Part shown: positions 51,480 through 60,239 of the stretch, in pieces | Position numbering within the stretch: the stretch's first letter is position 1 | Layout: each line of letters opens with the position of its first letter | Source of the DNA: Paracoccus amoyensis | Lineage (GTDB): Bacteria > Pseudomonadota > Alphaproteobacteria > Rhodobacterales > Rhodobacteraceae | NCBI RefSeq assembly: GCF_014490725.1 | Contig: NZ_JACOQL010000001.1 | Location: forward strand, 124,001-188,000 | DNA: 64,000 nucleotides | Direction of reading: 5' to 3' | Notes under the pieces: generated by a model | The model's database searches: none | Told to the model about the DNA's origin: nothing | What the model saw: the letters and a program-made list of their open reading frames with translations, nothing else | Program-made: the position numbers and the translations under genes

Positions 51480-52318
51480 CAGCAATTGTTTTTGATGATC
51501 GGGTTTGCGAATTGGGCGAAGGTGCCTTGTGGCATCCCGAAAGACGTCAGTTTTTCTGGTTTGACATTCTGCGCCGCCGTTTGCTGTCACGGGATGACAC
51601 TGGCCCTTTGGAATGGCGCTTTGACCGCATGGCGTCCGCTGCGGGCTGGATCGACCGGGACCGCCTGCTGATTTCGACCGAAACGGGGCTGGCGGTTCTG
51701 GATCTGACATCGGGCGCGCTGACCGATCTTGTCGCGGTCGAGGCGGATGACGCCGCCACCCGCTCCAACGATGGTCGCGCGGATCGTCAAGGTGGTTTCT
51801 GGTTCAGCACGATGGGTAAATCCGCGCAGCCCGGGGCAGGGGCGATCTACCGCTATTACCGCGGCGAGGTTCGCCAGCTTTTCGATGACGTGACCATCCC
51901 GAACGCGATTTGTTTTTCAGCGGATGGGCGGATCGCGCATTTTGCCGACACGCATCTGGGCCTTGTCTGGCGGAAGCGGCTGGACGCTGACGGTTGGCCC
52001 GAAGGACGCAGAGAACTGTATCTGGATCTGAGTGAATGGGACGAAGGCCCGGACGGCGCGATCATGGATGCCGATGACGGCTTTTGCTGCGCCCTGTGGG
52101 GACAGGGGGCTGTTCAGCGTTTTGACGCGACAGGCAAGCAGACGCATCGCTTTGACGTGGGAGGTCAACACAGCTCTTGCCCCGCATTTGGTGAGACTGG
52201 GCAGATGCTGGTCACGACCGCGTTGGAAAATATCGACAATCCTGATGCGCAGCAGGGTCTGACATATCTGGTCACCCATGATCTGCTCACGATCCCCGAG
52301 CCTCGGGTCATTCTGTGA
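51476..52318 (+). CDS. SMP-30/gluconolactonase-family sugar lactonase
   Basis: 280-residue six-bladed beta-propeller lactonase. Metal ligands are visible in CELGEGALWHPERRQFFWFD (first Glu), TRSNDGRADRQGGFWFSTMG (Asn/Asp) and IPNAICFSADGRIAHFADT (Asn), with EGPDGAIMDADDGFCCALWG (Asp) late. Hydrolyses L-arabinono- and D-galactono-lactone made by the Gal-type dehydrogenase. Start chosen at ATG 51476 overlapping the yjfF stop. Confidence 0.9.
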   Translation: MTAIVFDDRVCELGEGALWHPERRQFFWFDILRRRLLSRDDTGPLEWRFDRMASAAGWIDRDRLLISTETGLAVLDLTSGALTDLVAVEADDAATRSNDGRADRQGGFWFSTMGKSAQPGAGAIYRYYRGEVRQLFDDVTIPNAICFSADGRIAHFADTHLGLVWRKRLDADGWPEGRRELYLDLSEWDEGPDGAIMDADDGFCCALWGQGAVQRFDATGKQTHRFDVGGQHSSCPAFGETGQMLVTTALENIDNPDAQQGLTYLVTHDLLTIPEPRVIL

Positions 52319-53295
52319 CCGTTTCAACCGTCGCAACTTTGCCCGATGGCCGGGTTGTGCAGCGCATCACTCTGCAATCACAGGGCATGACCGCGCAGGT
52401 GCTGACGCTTGGCGGGATCGTGCAGGATTTGCGGATGGACGGCGTCGCCGCTCCGCTGGTTCTGGGCAGCCCGGACGTGGCCGCATATCTGGGTCGGGCG
52501 CGATATTGGGGCGCAATCGTCGGCCGCTTTGCAAATCGCATCGGCGGCGGGCGATTTGCGCTAAACGGTCGTGACTATCAGACCGATCAGAATTTTCTGG
52601 ATCGGCATACCTTGCATGGCGGATCGGACGGTCTGGATCAGCAAATCTGGACGGTCGAGGACCTCGCGGCTGACCGGGTTACGCTGTCCGTCAGCCTACC
52701 CGATGGCCATATGGGCTTTCCCGGCAACTTGCATGTCATGGCGGAAATAGCACTGCACGCCTCAACGCTGGCGTTCGATTTCACCGCTGAAACGGATGCC
52801 CCGACGCCTTGCAGCCTTGCCCATCACGGCTATTTCAATCTGGACGGTGGTGGTGATGTCCGGCACCATGAGCTGTGGATCGATGCCGACCGTTACCTGC
52901 CCGTCGATCAGGATCTGATCCCGCTGCCGGGAATGGCGCCGGTGGCCGGGACGGCCTTCGATTTCCGGCAACCGCGCCAGATCGGCGCATCCGGTTATGA
53001 CCATAATTTCTGCCTGAACAATGGATCTGGGCAACGGGAAACGGTCGCGCGCCTGACCGGTCGGTCCGGGCTTCGCATGACAGTTACAACCGATGCACCC
53101 GGATTGCAGTTTTACGATGGTCGCCACTTCAAGGCCGAGCCGGGACTGGACGGGCAGACCTATGGCGCCCATGCGGGCGTGGCACTGGAAACGCAATCAT
53201 GGCCGGATGCGCCCAACCGGCCCGATTTTCCCGATGCGATCCTGCGGCCCGGCGAAAAATATCGCCACTCCGTTTCATATGGATTCAACCAATGA
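52315..53295 (+). CDS. galM: Aldose 1-epimerase (galactose mutarotase)
   Basis: 326 residues, aldose 1-epimerase family. GRFANRIGGGRFALNGRDYQ, LHGGSDGLDQQIW (first catalytic-site His), CSLAHHGYFNLDGGG with the second His, YDHNFCLNN, and a C-terminal Glu in GVALETQSWPDAPNRPDFPD. It supplies the anomer preferred by the dehydrogenase. GTG at 52315 overlaps the lactonase stop (GTGA). Confidence 0.9.
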   Translation: MTVSTVATLPDGRVVQRITLQSQGMTAQVLTLGGIVQDLRMDGVAAPLVLGSPDVAAYLGRARYWGAIVGRFANRIGGGRFALNGRDYQTDQNFLDRHTLHGGSDGLDQQIWTVEDLAADRVTLSVSLPDGHMGFPGNLHVMAEIALHASTLAFDFTAETDAPTPCSLAHHGYFNLDGGGDVRHHELWIDADRYLPVDQDLIPLPGMAPVAGTAFDFRQPRQIGASGYDHNFCLNNGSGQRETVARLTGRSGLRMTVTTDAPGLQFYDGRHFKAEPGLDGQTYGAHAGVALETQSWPDAPNRPDFPDAILRPGEKYRHSVSYGFNQ

Positions 53296-54194
53296 CGGCC
53301 AGTTTGATCGGCCTTGATTGGGGCACAACCTCGTTTCGTGCGTGGCGTATGGGCGCGGACGGGCAGGTTTTGGATCGCGTCAACCAAGGCCCCGGCATTC
53401 TGGCCGCGGCGAAACTGCCCGGTGGGTTTCAGGCTGCGTTGACCGCCGCCATTGGCCCGTGGCTGCACCCATCCGTGCCGATCATCGCGTCCGGCATGAT
53501 CACCAGCCGGAATGGTTGGGTCGAAACGCCGTATCAGCCGCTGCCTTTGGGCGTCGAGGCGTTGGCGCAGACGCTGGTCGATGAGGATTTCGATGGCCAC
53601 CGCATCTGGTTCGTCAGCGGTGCGATCAGCGACCGCGACGGCCCGTCGCCAGATGTCATGCGTGGCGAGGAAACCGAGATCATCGGCCATATCGCCGCCA
53701 GCGGTGTCAGCGAGGGCCGGTTCATCCTGCCCGGCACCCATAACAAATGGGCGCAGGTTCAGGACGGCAAGCTGACCGCGTTCCGCACCGTGATGACCGG
53801 AGAGGTGTTCCAGCTGTTGTCCGAGCATTCGATCCTTGGTCGGCTGATCCAGCAGGGGGCACCCAGTCCAGCGGCGTTTCTGCGCGGTCTACAGGCGGGC
53901 GCGGCCGATGGGCCATTGCTGGGACGTATCTTTTCGGCTCGCAGTCTGGCGCTGATGGACCGGCTGGCTGCGACCGAGGTGGCAGACTATCTGTCCGGCC
54001 TGCTGATCGGGGATGAGGTCGCGCATTCCGTGACCGAGGATGCGCAACGGACGGTCACCATCATCGGTCGCGGTGATCTGGCCGAACGCTATCTGATGGC
54101 GCTACAGACCAAGGGAATTGAAGCCACGATTGCCGCGCCCGGAATGGCGCAGCGCGGGCTTTGGACAATCGCAAAACATGCGGGGATAATCTGA
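53292..54194 (+). CDS. dgoK: 2-dehydro-3-deoxygalactonokinase (DgoK)
   Basis: 300 residues of the DgoK family: N-terminal ATP loop IGLDWGTTSFRAWRMGADGQ, ASGMITSRNGWVETPYQPLP, LPGTHNKWAQVQDGKLTAFR and TVMTGEVFQLLSEHSIL. Phosphorylates 2-keto-3-deoxy-D-galactonate at C6. Coupled to galM (ATGA) and dgoA (TGATG). This is where the galactose branch leaves the shared path. Confidence 0.92.
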   Translation: MTASLIGLDWGTTSFRAWRMGADGQVLDRVNQGPGILAAAKLPGGFQAALTAAIGPWLHPSVPIIASGMITSRNGWVETPYQPLPLGVEALAQTLVDEDFDGHRIWFVSGAISDRDGPSPDVMRGEETEIIGHIAASGVSEGRFILPGTHNKWAQVQDGKLTAFRTVMTGEVFQLLSEHSILGRLIQQGAPSPAAFLRGLQAGAADGPLLGRIFSARSLALMDRLAATEVADYLSGLLIGDEVAHSVTEDAQRTVTIIGRGDLAERYLMALQTKGIEATIAAPGMAQRGLWTIAKHAGII

Positions 54195-54826
54195 TGACGA
54201 ACTGGCAGAAAGCCTTTGACGCCTGCCCATTGGTTGCAATTTTGCGCGGCGTTCGCCCGGATGAGGTTGTCGATATCGGCAAGGCATTGACCGAGGCGGG
54301 CTTTACGCTGATCGAAGTGCCGCTGAATTCGCCCGATCCGTTGGACAGCATTGCGCGGCTGGCAAAGGAACTGCCCGATGCGATTATCGGTGCGGGAACC
54401 GTTTTGCAGGCCGAAGACGTGCGGGCGGTCCATCAGGCGGGGGGACAATTGATCGTTGCGCCGAATTTCGATCCGGCCGTCGCGGCCGAAGCCGCCCGGC
54501 TGGGCATGGTCTATTTCCCCGGCATCGGCACCTTATCCGAAGCGTTTGCCGCGCTGAACGCTGGTGCCGCGGCGCTGAAGCTTTTCCCGGCAGAAATGTT
54601 TCCTCCGGCTGCGGTCAAGGCGATGCGCAGCGTATTGCCCAAAGATATACGGCTGTTGCCGGTCGGCGGCGTCAATGCGGAAACCATGTCGCGCTATTGG
54701 CAGGCGGGGGCGACTGGTTTTGGTCTGGGGCAGTCGTTGTATCGTCCGGGTCAGACAGCGATTGAAACCGCAACCCGTGCGGCAGAGTTTGTTGCAACCT
54801 GGCGGCGGATCGCGGAAAGCACATAG
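54194..54826 (+). CDS. dgoA: 2-dehydro-3-deoxy-6-phosphogalactonate aldolase (DgoA)
   Basis: 210-residue class I aldolase of the KDPG/KDPGal family: LVAILRGVRPDEVVDIG, FTLIEVPLNSPDPLDSI (catalytic Glu), IIGAGTVLQAEDV, and the Schiff-base Lys in AALKLFPAEMFPPAAVKAM. LIEVPLNSP and KLFPAE are closer to KDPGal than KDPG aldolases. Splits the phosphorylated sugar to pyruvate and D-glyceraldehyde 3-phosphate. Last gene of the operon, followed by a terminator. Confidence 0.92.
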   Translation: MTNWQKAFDACPLVAILRGVRPDEVVDIGKALTEAGFTLIEVPLNSPDPLDSIARLAKELPDAIIGAGTVLQAEDVRAVHQAGGQLIVAPNFDPAVAAEAARLGMVYFPGIGTLSEAFAALNAGAAALKLFPAEMFPPAAVKAMRSVLPKDIRLLPVGGVNAETMSRYWQAGATGFGLGQSLYRPGQTAIETATRAAEFVATWRRIAEST

Positions 54827-54852
54827 CAAAATTCGATTCGCATGACCGAAAG

Positions 54853-54880
54853 AAGGGCGCCGCTGGCGCCCTTGTTCATT
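54853..54880 (+). terminator. Rho-independent terminator after dgoA
   Basis: AAGGGCGCC (54853-54861) pairs with GGCGCCCTT (54865-54873) around GCT, followed by a U-rich GTTCATTT. Ends the long arabinose/galactose operon. Confidence 0.82.
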
Positions 54881-55052
54881 TTGGTGCTGAGATTAAAATT
54901 TCATGATTTAAATCAAATCAATATGTCACATCTTCTGCCAAGGTTCTCATCCCCAAGGGTAGATTTTCATTCTCCAAATCCGGCTTAATTTGGAATATTA
55001 AATCACGATAAATATTGTAGTTTTAAGTGAGATTAAGCAGAGGATGACGACC
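54881..55052. other. AT-rich intergenic promoter region
   Basis: Markedly AT-rich compared with the rest (ATTTAAATCAAATCAATATG; GGAATATTAAATC), most likely the promoter of the hydrolase gene that follows. No recognised operator or small RNA. Confidence 0.5.
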
Positions 55053-55652
55053 ATGACCAAGACCCTGATCGTTCCCGGACTGGACGGATCTCCGGCGCCC
55101 CATTGGCAGAACTGGTGGGCGCGGACGGACCCGAATGCCATGCTGATCGACATGCCGGCACCGCATCGCCCGGTGCGCGAGGCGTGGGAGGCGGCGTTGG
55201 CTGTGACCGTGATCAAGCATCCCAACAGCATTCTGGTGGGGCACTCGCTCGGCTCTGTCATCATCGCACAATTGTTGGCCAACTGGCCTGATCTCAAGGT
55301 GCGCGGTGCCATTCTGGTCGCGCCGGCCGAGGCGTCCAAATGCGATCGGGCCAAAGGTTTCGGGACTTTCCCGAAGGCCAGCTTTGACATTCCGACGGTT
55401 CTGGTTGCCAGCCGCAACGATCCGTGGATGCCCTATGCACGCGCCGAGGATCTGGCCGAAACCTGGGGGGCCGAACTGGTCGATCTGGGACATGCCGGGC
55501 ATATCAACGTGGCTTCGGGCTACGGTCCCTGGGCCGGTGGCAAGCTGATCCGTGACAACCTGATCGAACAGACCGCGCGTCCTTCGACAATTCGTCGGCT
55601 GTTTGCATCGGCAACGGGCTGGGCCGGTGAACTGCGCACGCAATCTCGCTAA
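55053..55652 (+). CDS. RBBP9/YdeN-family alpha/beta serine hydrolase
   Basis: 199-residue small alpha/beta hydrolase. Catalytic triad: Ser in VGHSLGSVIIAQLL, Asp in VASRNDPWMPYARAED, His in LGHAGHINVASGYG; the N-terminus LIVPGLDGSPAPHWQNWW is characteristic. Cytoplasmic, substrate unknown. I start at ATG 55053, nine bases after AGAGG; the ATG at 55044 touches that site directly. Confidence 0.88.
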   Translation: MTKTLIVPGLDGSPAPHWQNWWARTDPNAMLIDMPAPHRPVREAWEAALAVTVIKHPNSILVGHSLGSVIIAQLLANWPDLKVRGAILVAPAEASKCDRAKGFGTFPKASFDIPTVLVASRNDPWMPYARAEDLAETWGAELVDLGHAGHINVASGYGPWAGGKLIRDNLIEQTARPSTIRRLFASATGWAGELRTQSR

Positions 55653-55697
55653 CGAACGGGCCGCCGGTGGCGCGCCCCAGACCTTCAAAGGTGCATC

Positions 55698-55841
55698 ATG
55701 TATGACATCGAAACCGAATTTCATCTGCGTCAAATGGCACGTGATGAACGCGAACCGGACAATGCAGAAAGCATCATTCGCTGGGCGCTGGTCCTGACGA
55801 ATATGGCTGTCCTCGCCGTCTTCGTTGTCCAGTTGATATAA
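55698..55841 (+). CDS. Small single-span membrane protein (47 aa)
   Basis: Begins MYDIETEFHLRQMARDERE, a charged cytoplasmic head, followed by WALVLTNMAVLAVFVVQLI, one clear membrane helix running to the stop TAA at 55839-55841. AAAGG lies six bases before the ATG. It sits between the hydrolase and the FAD/NAD(P)-binding protein with short gaps and may be co-transcribed with both. No family recognised; the clean ribosome site and the charged-then-hydrophobic pattern make it credible. Confidence 0.6.
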   Translation: MYDIETEFHLRQMARDEREPDNAESIIRWALVLTNMAVLAVFVVQLI

Positions 55842-55856
55842 TGCGGGCCGCGCGTG

Positions 55857-57251
55857 ATGAATGAACAGCTGAAGCGCAGCTCAAGGACTGGCCCTGAACA
55901 TGTGATCATCATCGGTGGCGGGGCCAGTGGTGTTCTGCTTGCGGCACTTCTGCTGCGGCAATGCCATGATCGCCTCCGCGTCACGATCATCGAAGGCCGG
56001 CATATGTTGGGCTGCGGCGTTGCATATTCGACCGAAGACGCCGATCACCTATTGAACACCCGCGTCGCAAATATGAGCGCCTATCCCGATAAGCCGGATC
56101 ATTTCGTCAGATGGCTGCAGGTGCGGCAGCCGGGACAACAGAACACCTCGGACCGCTTTGTCAGTCGCAAACTGTATGGCGAATACATGTCAGGGTTGCT
56201 GACCCCATGGCGTCAGATGGAAGAGGGGGTGTTGAACTGTATCCATCAGACCTGTCGGCGGTTGGATGATCTGCCGGATGGCGTGGCCGCGCATCTTGAC
56301 GATGGCCGCGTTGTGGTTGGTGATATTGCCGTTCTGGCAACAGGGCATGCGTTGCCCGGTGCTGATCCAGCGGGGTTGGTCCAAGGGGCTTGGGAAGCCG
56401 TTGATATATTGCCAAAGGATGAACGGGTGGTCGTCATAGGCTCTGGCCTGTCCATGGTCGATCACGCGGTTTCGCTGCTGAAATCCGGGCATGAAGGCGA
56501 AATCGTCGTTGTCTCTCGTCGCGGTCAATTGCCACGCGAGCATGCCACGGGAACCGCGCTGGACATTCCTGCCGATCAAGTGCCGTTGGGCGCGCCCGTC
56601 AGTCAGTTGATGTCATGGCTGCGCCATCAGGTGAAACTGGCCGAAGCAAAGGGCGGAACATGGCGAGACGCCGTTGATGGCCTGCGCCCGCATTTGCGTC
56701 GTATCTGGCGCAGCCTGCCAATCGAAGAGCGTAAAAGATTCCTGCGACACGGCGCATCGTGGTGGGAGGTGCATCGCCACCGTTTGCCGCCAGAAAGTTC
56801 GCGGCTTGTGCATTCGGCGCTGCGCAAGGGTCAAATCAGGCTGATCTCAGCCTCATTCCAGCGCGGTGAGCGGTCTGACGCGGGGCAATTGCAAGCGATC
56901 ATCCGGCGGCGCGGCTCTGACGAGGAAACGGCGATTGCCGCCGCCCGTATCATTGATTGCAGGGGCATCCGGCACGATCCAGAAAAACACGCGACACCGC
57001 TGATCGCTGATCTGTTGCAGCAGGGGGCAGCGCGTCTTGATCCGCTGCGGCTAGGTTTGGATGTCAGCGGCGATTGCGAATTGCTGGATCGCGAAGGCAC
57101 GCCCAACCCGCGTATCTATGCCATGGGGCCAGTTTCCAGGGCCGCGTTCTGGGAGATTACCGCCATCCCTGACATTCGCGATCAGGCAAAATGGCTGGCG
57201 GGCCGGATCGTATCGGTTCGCTCTGAACCAAGCCTGTTGCGCAGGCATTAA
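55857..57251 (+). CDS. FAD/NAD(P)-binding protein (YdhS-like oxidoreductase)
   Basis: 464 residues with an N-terminal FAD Rossmann motif HVIIIGGGASGVLLAALLLR, GCGVAYSTEDADHLLNTRVA, ATGHALPG, and an internal second dinucleotide motif VVVIGSGLSMVDHAVSLLKS near residue 195. C-terminal GPVSRAAFWEITAIPDIRDQ is typical of this uncharacterised flavoprotein group. ATG at 55857 preferred to the adjacent GTG at 55854; the ribosome site is weak, so coupling to the upstream small gene is possible. Reaction unknown. Confidence 0.82.
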   Translation: MNEQLKRSSRTGPEHVIIIGGGASGVLLAALLLRQCHDRLRVTIIEGRHMLGCGVAYSTEDADHLLNTRVANMSAYPDKPDHFVRWLQVRQPGQQNTSDRFVSRKLYGEYMSGLLTPWRQMEEGVLNCIHQTCRRLDDLPDGVAAHLDDGRVVVGDIAVLATGHALPGADPAGLVQGAWEAVDILPKDERVVVIGSGLSMVDHAVSLLKSGHEGEIVVVSRRGQLPREHATGTALDIPADQVPLGAPVSQLMSWLRHQVKLAEAKGGTWRDAVDGLRPHLRRIWRSLPIEERKRFLRHGASWWEVHRHRLPPESSRLVHSALRKGQIRLISASFQRGERSDAGQLQAIIRRRGSDEETAIAAARIIDCRGIRHDPEKHATPLIADLLQQGAARLDPLRLGLDVSGDCELLDREGTPNPRIYAMGPVSRAAFWEITAIPDIRDQAKWLAGRIVSVRSEPSLLRRH

Positions 57252-57262
57252 AAGCAGGCATT

Positions 57263-57289
57263 AAAAAAGGCCGCATCGTGCGGCCCTTT
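57263..57289. terminator. Bidirectional terminator between the flavoprotein gene and efp
   Basis: GGCCGCA (57269-57275) pairs with TGCGGCC (57279-57285) around TCG. Six A before it on the plus strand give a U-run for efp on the minus strand, and CTTT follows on the plus side, so it can end both convergent genes. Confidence 0.82.
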
Positions 57290-57308
57290 CAGTGATGTCG
57301 CAAAGCGA

Positions 57309-57875
57309 TCAGCCCTTGGCGCGTTCCACATAGGAACGGTCTGCGGTGTTGATGACGACCTTGGTGCCGACATCAATATGCGGCGGAACCATGACGCGGA
57401 CGCCGTTGGTTGCCAATGCCGGCTTGTAGCTGGACGATGCCGTCTGCCCTTTCACGACCGGTTCGGTCTCGGCGACTTCGACGACGACTTTCTGGGGCAG
57501 CTCCATCGCGATCACCAGGCCGTTGTGAACCTGCAGGAAAACCCGGACACCTTCGCCTAGGAAGACATTGTCATCGCCGATGACATCGCGGCCGGCGACC
57601 AACTGTTCATAGGTTTCCGGCTCCATGAAGTGAAAGCCTTCGTCGTCCTCGTAAAGATAGTCGTATTCACGTTCATCGACATGGGCGCGTTCAACCTGTT
57701 CGGTCGTTCTCCAGCGTTCCGACACCTTGGTGCCGTCCGAAATGCGGCGCATGTCGACCTGTGTGACCGGCGTGCCCTTGCCGGGGTGGAAGTTTTGCGC
57801 GGTCAGGACGACATACAGCGTGCCATCAATGTCCACGACATTGCCTTTGCGAAGGCTGGAAGCGATAACTTTCAA
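57309..57875 (-). CDS. efp: Translation elongation factor P
   Basis: 188-residue EF-P, which rescues ribosomes stalled at polyproline. Three OB-like domains: KOW-like start [17 protein letters not shown], the modified-tip loop [15 protein letters not shown] with Lys33 (the residue beta-lysylated by EpmA), [19 protein letters not shown], and a C-terminal [20 protein letters not shown]. Divergent from epmA, which supports the lysylation route. Confidence 0.97.
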   Translation of the reverse strand: MKVIASSLRKGNVVDIDGTLYVVLTAQNFHPGKGTPVTQVDMRRISDGTKVSERWRTTEQVERAHVDEREYDYLYEDDEGFHFMEPETYEQLVAGRDVIGDDNVFLGEGVRVFLQVHNGLVIAMELPQKVVVEVAETEPVVKGQTASSSYKPALATNGVRVMVPPHIDVGTKVVINTADRSYVERAKG

Positions 57876-57991
57876 GGTATTTCCCTTGCCTGCTTTTCAA
57901 GAAACCGATGCTCGGCTAGGTGACATGCCGAAGAAGATGCGGTCGTTTAGCCTATTTTTCCCGATATCGCCAGCCACAAGAAAGTTTCGCG

Positions 57992-59053
57992 ATGAGCCAG
58001 CCCAGCACCCCATCGATTGCCGCAAGCCCATGGTGGGATCGCGCCCGTCACGCGGATCGCAGGCCGCTGCTGCTGGCCCGAAACCGTGCGCAGCGCGCGA
58101 TCCGGGACTGGCTGGAATCTGAAGATTTCATCGAAGTGGACCCGGCTGCCCTCGTCGTCAGTCCCGGGAACGAGGCGCATCTGCATGCCTTTGTGACCGA
58201 ACAGATTGGCAGCGACGATGAACGACGGCCAATGTATCTGCATACCAGCCCCGAATTCGCGATGAAAAAACTGCTGGCCGCAGGCGAGGAGCGGATTTTT
58301 TCCTTCGCCCATGTCTGGCGCAACCGCGAGCAGACCATTCAGCACAGCCCGGAATTCACCATGCTGGAATGGTATCGCGCGGGTCAGGATTATCAGGTGC
58401 TGTTTCACGATTGCGCCCGCTATCTTGCACTTGCAGCCGAAGCGGCGGGTGCCGAGTTGTTCCGGCACGGGGACAGGAGTTGTGATCCCTATGCCGCGCC
58501 TGACATCGTTAGCGTGGCCCAGGCATTTACCGAATTTGCGGGAATAGACCTGCTGGCAACCTGTGATGGTGGCGATACCGATGCAGCGGCGTTGCGCGCA
58601 CAGGTGCAGGCCCAGGGGATCAGTCTGGCGGACGACGATACATGGTCCGACATGCTGTCCCGCGTTCTGATCGAAAAGGTCGAGCCGCATCTGGGTCATG
58701 GCCGACCGCTGATCCTTGACCGTTACCCCACGGCCGAAGCGGCGCTTGCCCGCCGCTCGGTCAGTGACCCGCGCGAGGCAGAGCGGTTCGAGCTTTATGC
58801 CTGCGGAGTTGAGCTGGCGAATGGCTTTGGCGAACTGACCGACCCGGCTGAACAACGGCGGCGCTTTTTGCTTGAGATGGACGAAAAGCACCGCGTCTAT
58901 GGCGAACGCTATCCGCTGGATGAAGATTTTCTGGCGGCACTTTCGTTCATGCCGCCCGCCTCGGGATGCGCGCTTGGCTTTGACCGGCTGGTGATGCTGG
59001 CCACCGGCGCCCCCCGCATCTCAGAGGTGGTCTGGACACCGTTGAGCGAATAA
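57992..59053 (+). CDS. epmA: EF-P lysine aminoacylase EpmA (GenX/PoxA)
   Basis: 353-residue paralogue of the lysyl-tRNA synthetase catalytic core, lacking the anticodon domain. Class II motifs: motif 2 FSFAHVWRNREQTIQHSPEF, followed by TMLEWYRAG, and motif 3 GCALGFDRLVMLATGAP at the end; YACGVELANGFGELTDP binds lysine. Attaches (R)-beta-lysine to Lys33 of EF-P. Start at ATG 57992. A lysine 2,3-aminomutase (epmB) is not in this window. Confidence 0.95.
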   Translation: MSQPSTPSIAASPWWDRARHADRRPLLLARNRAQRAIRDWLESEDFIEVDPAALVVSPGNEAHLHAFVTEQIGSDDERRPMYLHTSPEFAMKKLLAAGEERIFSFAHVWRNREQTIQHSPEFTMLEWYRAGQDYQVLFHDCARYLALAAEAAGAELFRHGDRSCDPYAAPDIVSVAQAFTEFAGIDLLATCDGGDTDAAALRAQVQAQGISLADDDTWSDMLSRVLIEKVEPHLGHGRPLILDRYPTAEAALARRSVSDPREAERFELYACGVELANGFGELTDPAEQRRRFLLEMDEKHRVYGERYPLDEDFLAALSFMPPASGCALGFDRLVMLATGAPRISEVVWTPLSE

Positions 59054-59151
59054 GGGCGCGTCCGCTTGCCGCCACGCTCACCAATTGGTTAATTGCACGG
59101 TCATTCTTTCCTGACCAGATTGGGATCATTCCCAAAACGCATGGCGGTTTG

Positions 59152-60150
59152 ATGCGCAATATCTCCCGACGATATTTTCTGAACGCGACGGCGGCGGCGA
59201 TGACATGGCCCGCATTCGCCGCGCCCTTGCGGGCGCAGACAAATGATTGGGCGCCAGTCAGGGATACGGCGTCCCGGCTGGACCAGTTTCGCAGTCTGGT
59301 CATTCACCAAAACGGACAGCAGGTCTTGGCCGAGGCGTTTCGCGGCCCCGCATTGGATCGGCCTGCCAATGTGAAATCCGTGTCCAAGACCCTTGTTGCG
59401 CTGTTGACTGGAATTGCGATTGATCGCGGTGTCCTTGAAGGCGTGGATCAGCCGGTCTTGCCATTGTTGGGTCGCAAGCCCTTTGGCGACACGCGGGATG
59501 ATCTGACGATTGCCAACCTGTTGACGATGCAAACGGGTCTTGGCGGAACGTCCGGGGGCAATTATGGCAGTTGGGTGTCCAGCAACGACTGGGTGGACTA
59601 TGCGCTGCGCCGGCCGCTGGAGGGGCGCCCCGGCGGGCGCTTCATCTATTCAACCGGTGGCTGGCATATCCTGGGTGCGGCCCTGTCGCGTGCAGCGGGT
59701 CAGAACCTGCACCGGCTGGCGCAGGAATGGCTGGGCAATCCGCTGGACATCGCAATTCCCCCTTGGGTTGCCGATCCGCAGGGGCGCTATCTGGGCGGTA
59801 ATGACATGGCGATCAGCCCGCTTGGCCTTGTGCGGATTGGCGATATGGTGCTGAACGGCGGGCAGATTGATGGGCGACGCGTCGTCAGCCAAGCCTGGTT
59901 GCAAACGTCATGGCAGCCGCGTGTTCGATCGCCATTTTCGGGCGATCAATATGGCTATGGATGGTTTTTGACGCGTTTCGGCGGGTGGAACGCGGCATAT
60001 GCCCGTGGATATGGGGGACAGATGCTGGTCGTTGTGCCGCAAAAGCGCCTGAGCATCGCGATCACCTCTGATCCGAATCAGCCGGCACGCGGTGGCGGAT
60101 ATTTCGATGATCTACGCGCGATCGTGACCCGCATCGTTGATACGCTCTGA
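59152..60150 (+). CDS. Exported serine hydrolase, beta-lactamase fold
   Basis: 332 residues. The N-terminus RNISRRYFLNATAAAMTWPA has a twin-arginine-like signal (SRRYFLN) with cleavage probably after LRAQ. SxxK motif SVSK in VKSVSKTLVALLTG near residue 80, YST in FIYSTGGWHILGAALSR as the YxN equivalent near 165, and YGYGWFLTRFGGW late. Probable periplasmic esterase or penicillin-binding-protein-like hydrolase, distinct from the cytoplasmic-looking homologue at 31640-32818. Confidence 0.83.
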   Translation: MRNISRRYFLNATAAAMTWPAFAAPLRAQTNDWAPVRDTASRLDQFRSLVIHQNGQQVLAEAFRGPALDRPANVKSVSKTLVALLTGIAIDRGVLEGVDQPVLPLLGRKPFGDTRDDLTIANLLTMQTGLGGTSGGNYGSWVSSNDWVDYALRRPLEGRPGGRFIYSTGGWHILGAALSRAAGQNLHRLAQEWLGNPLDIAIPPWVADPQGRYLGGNDMAISPLGLVRIGDMVLNGGQIDGRRVVSQAWLQTSWQPRVRSPFSGDQYGYGWFLTRFGGWNAAYARGYGGQMLVVVPQKRLSIAITSDPNQPARGGGYFDDLRAIVTRIVDTL

Positions 60151-60239
60151 CCGCTTATCCACATGTGACGGAATGATTCCGGCCTCTGTCAGTTTTCGGA
60201 TCAATCGCTCATATTGATGCCCAAACCGACGGAGAGAGA

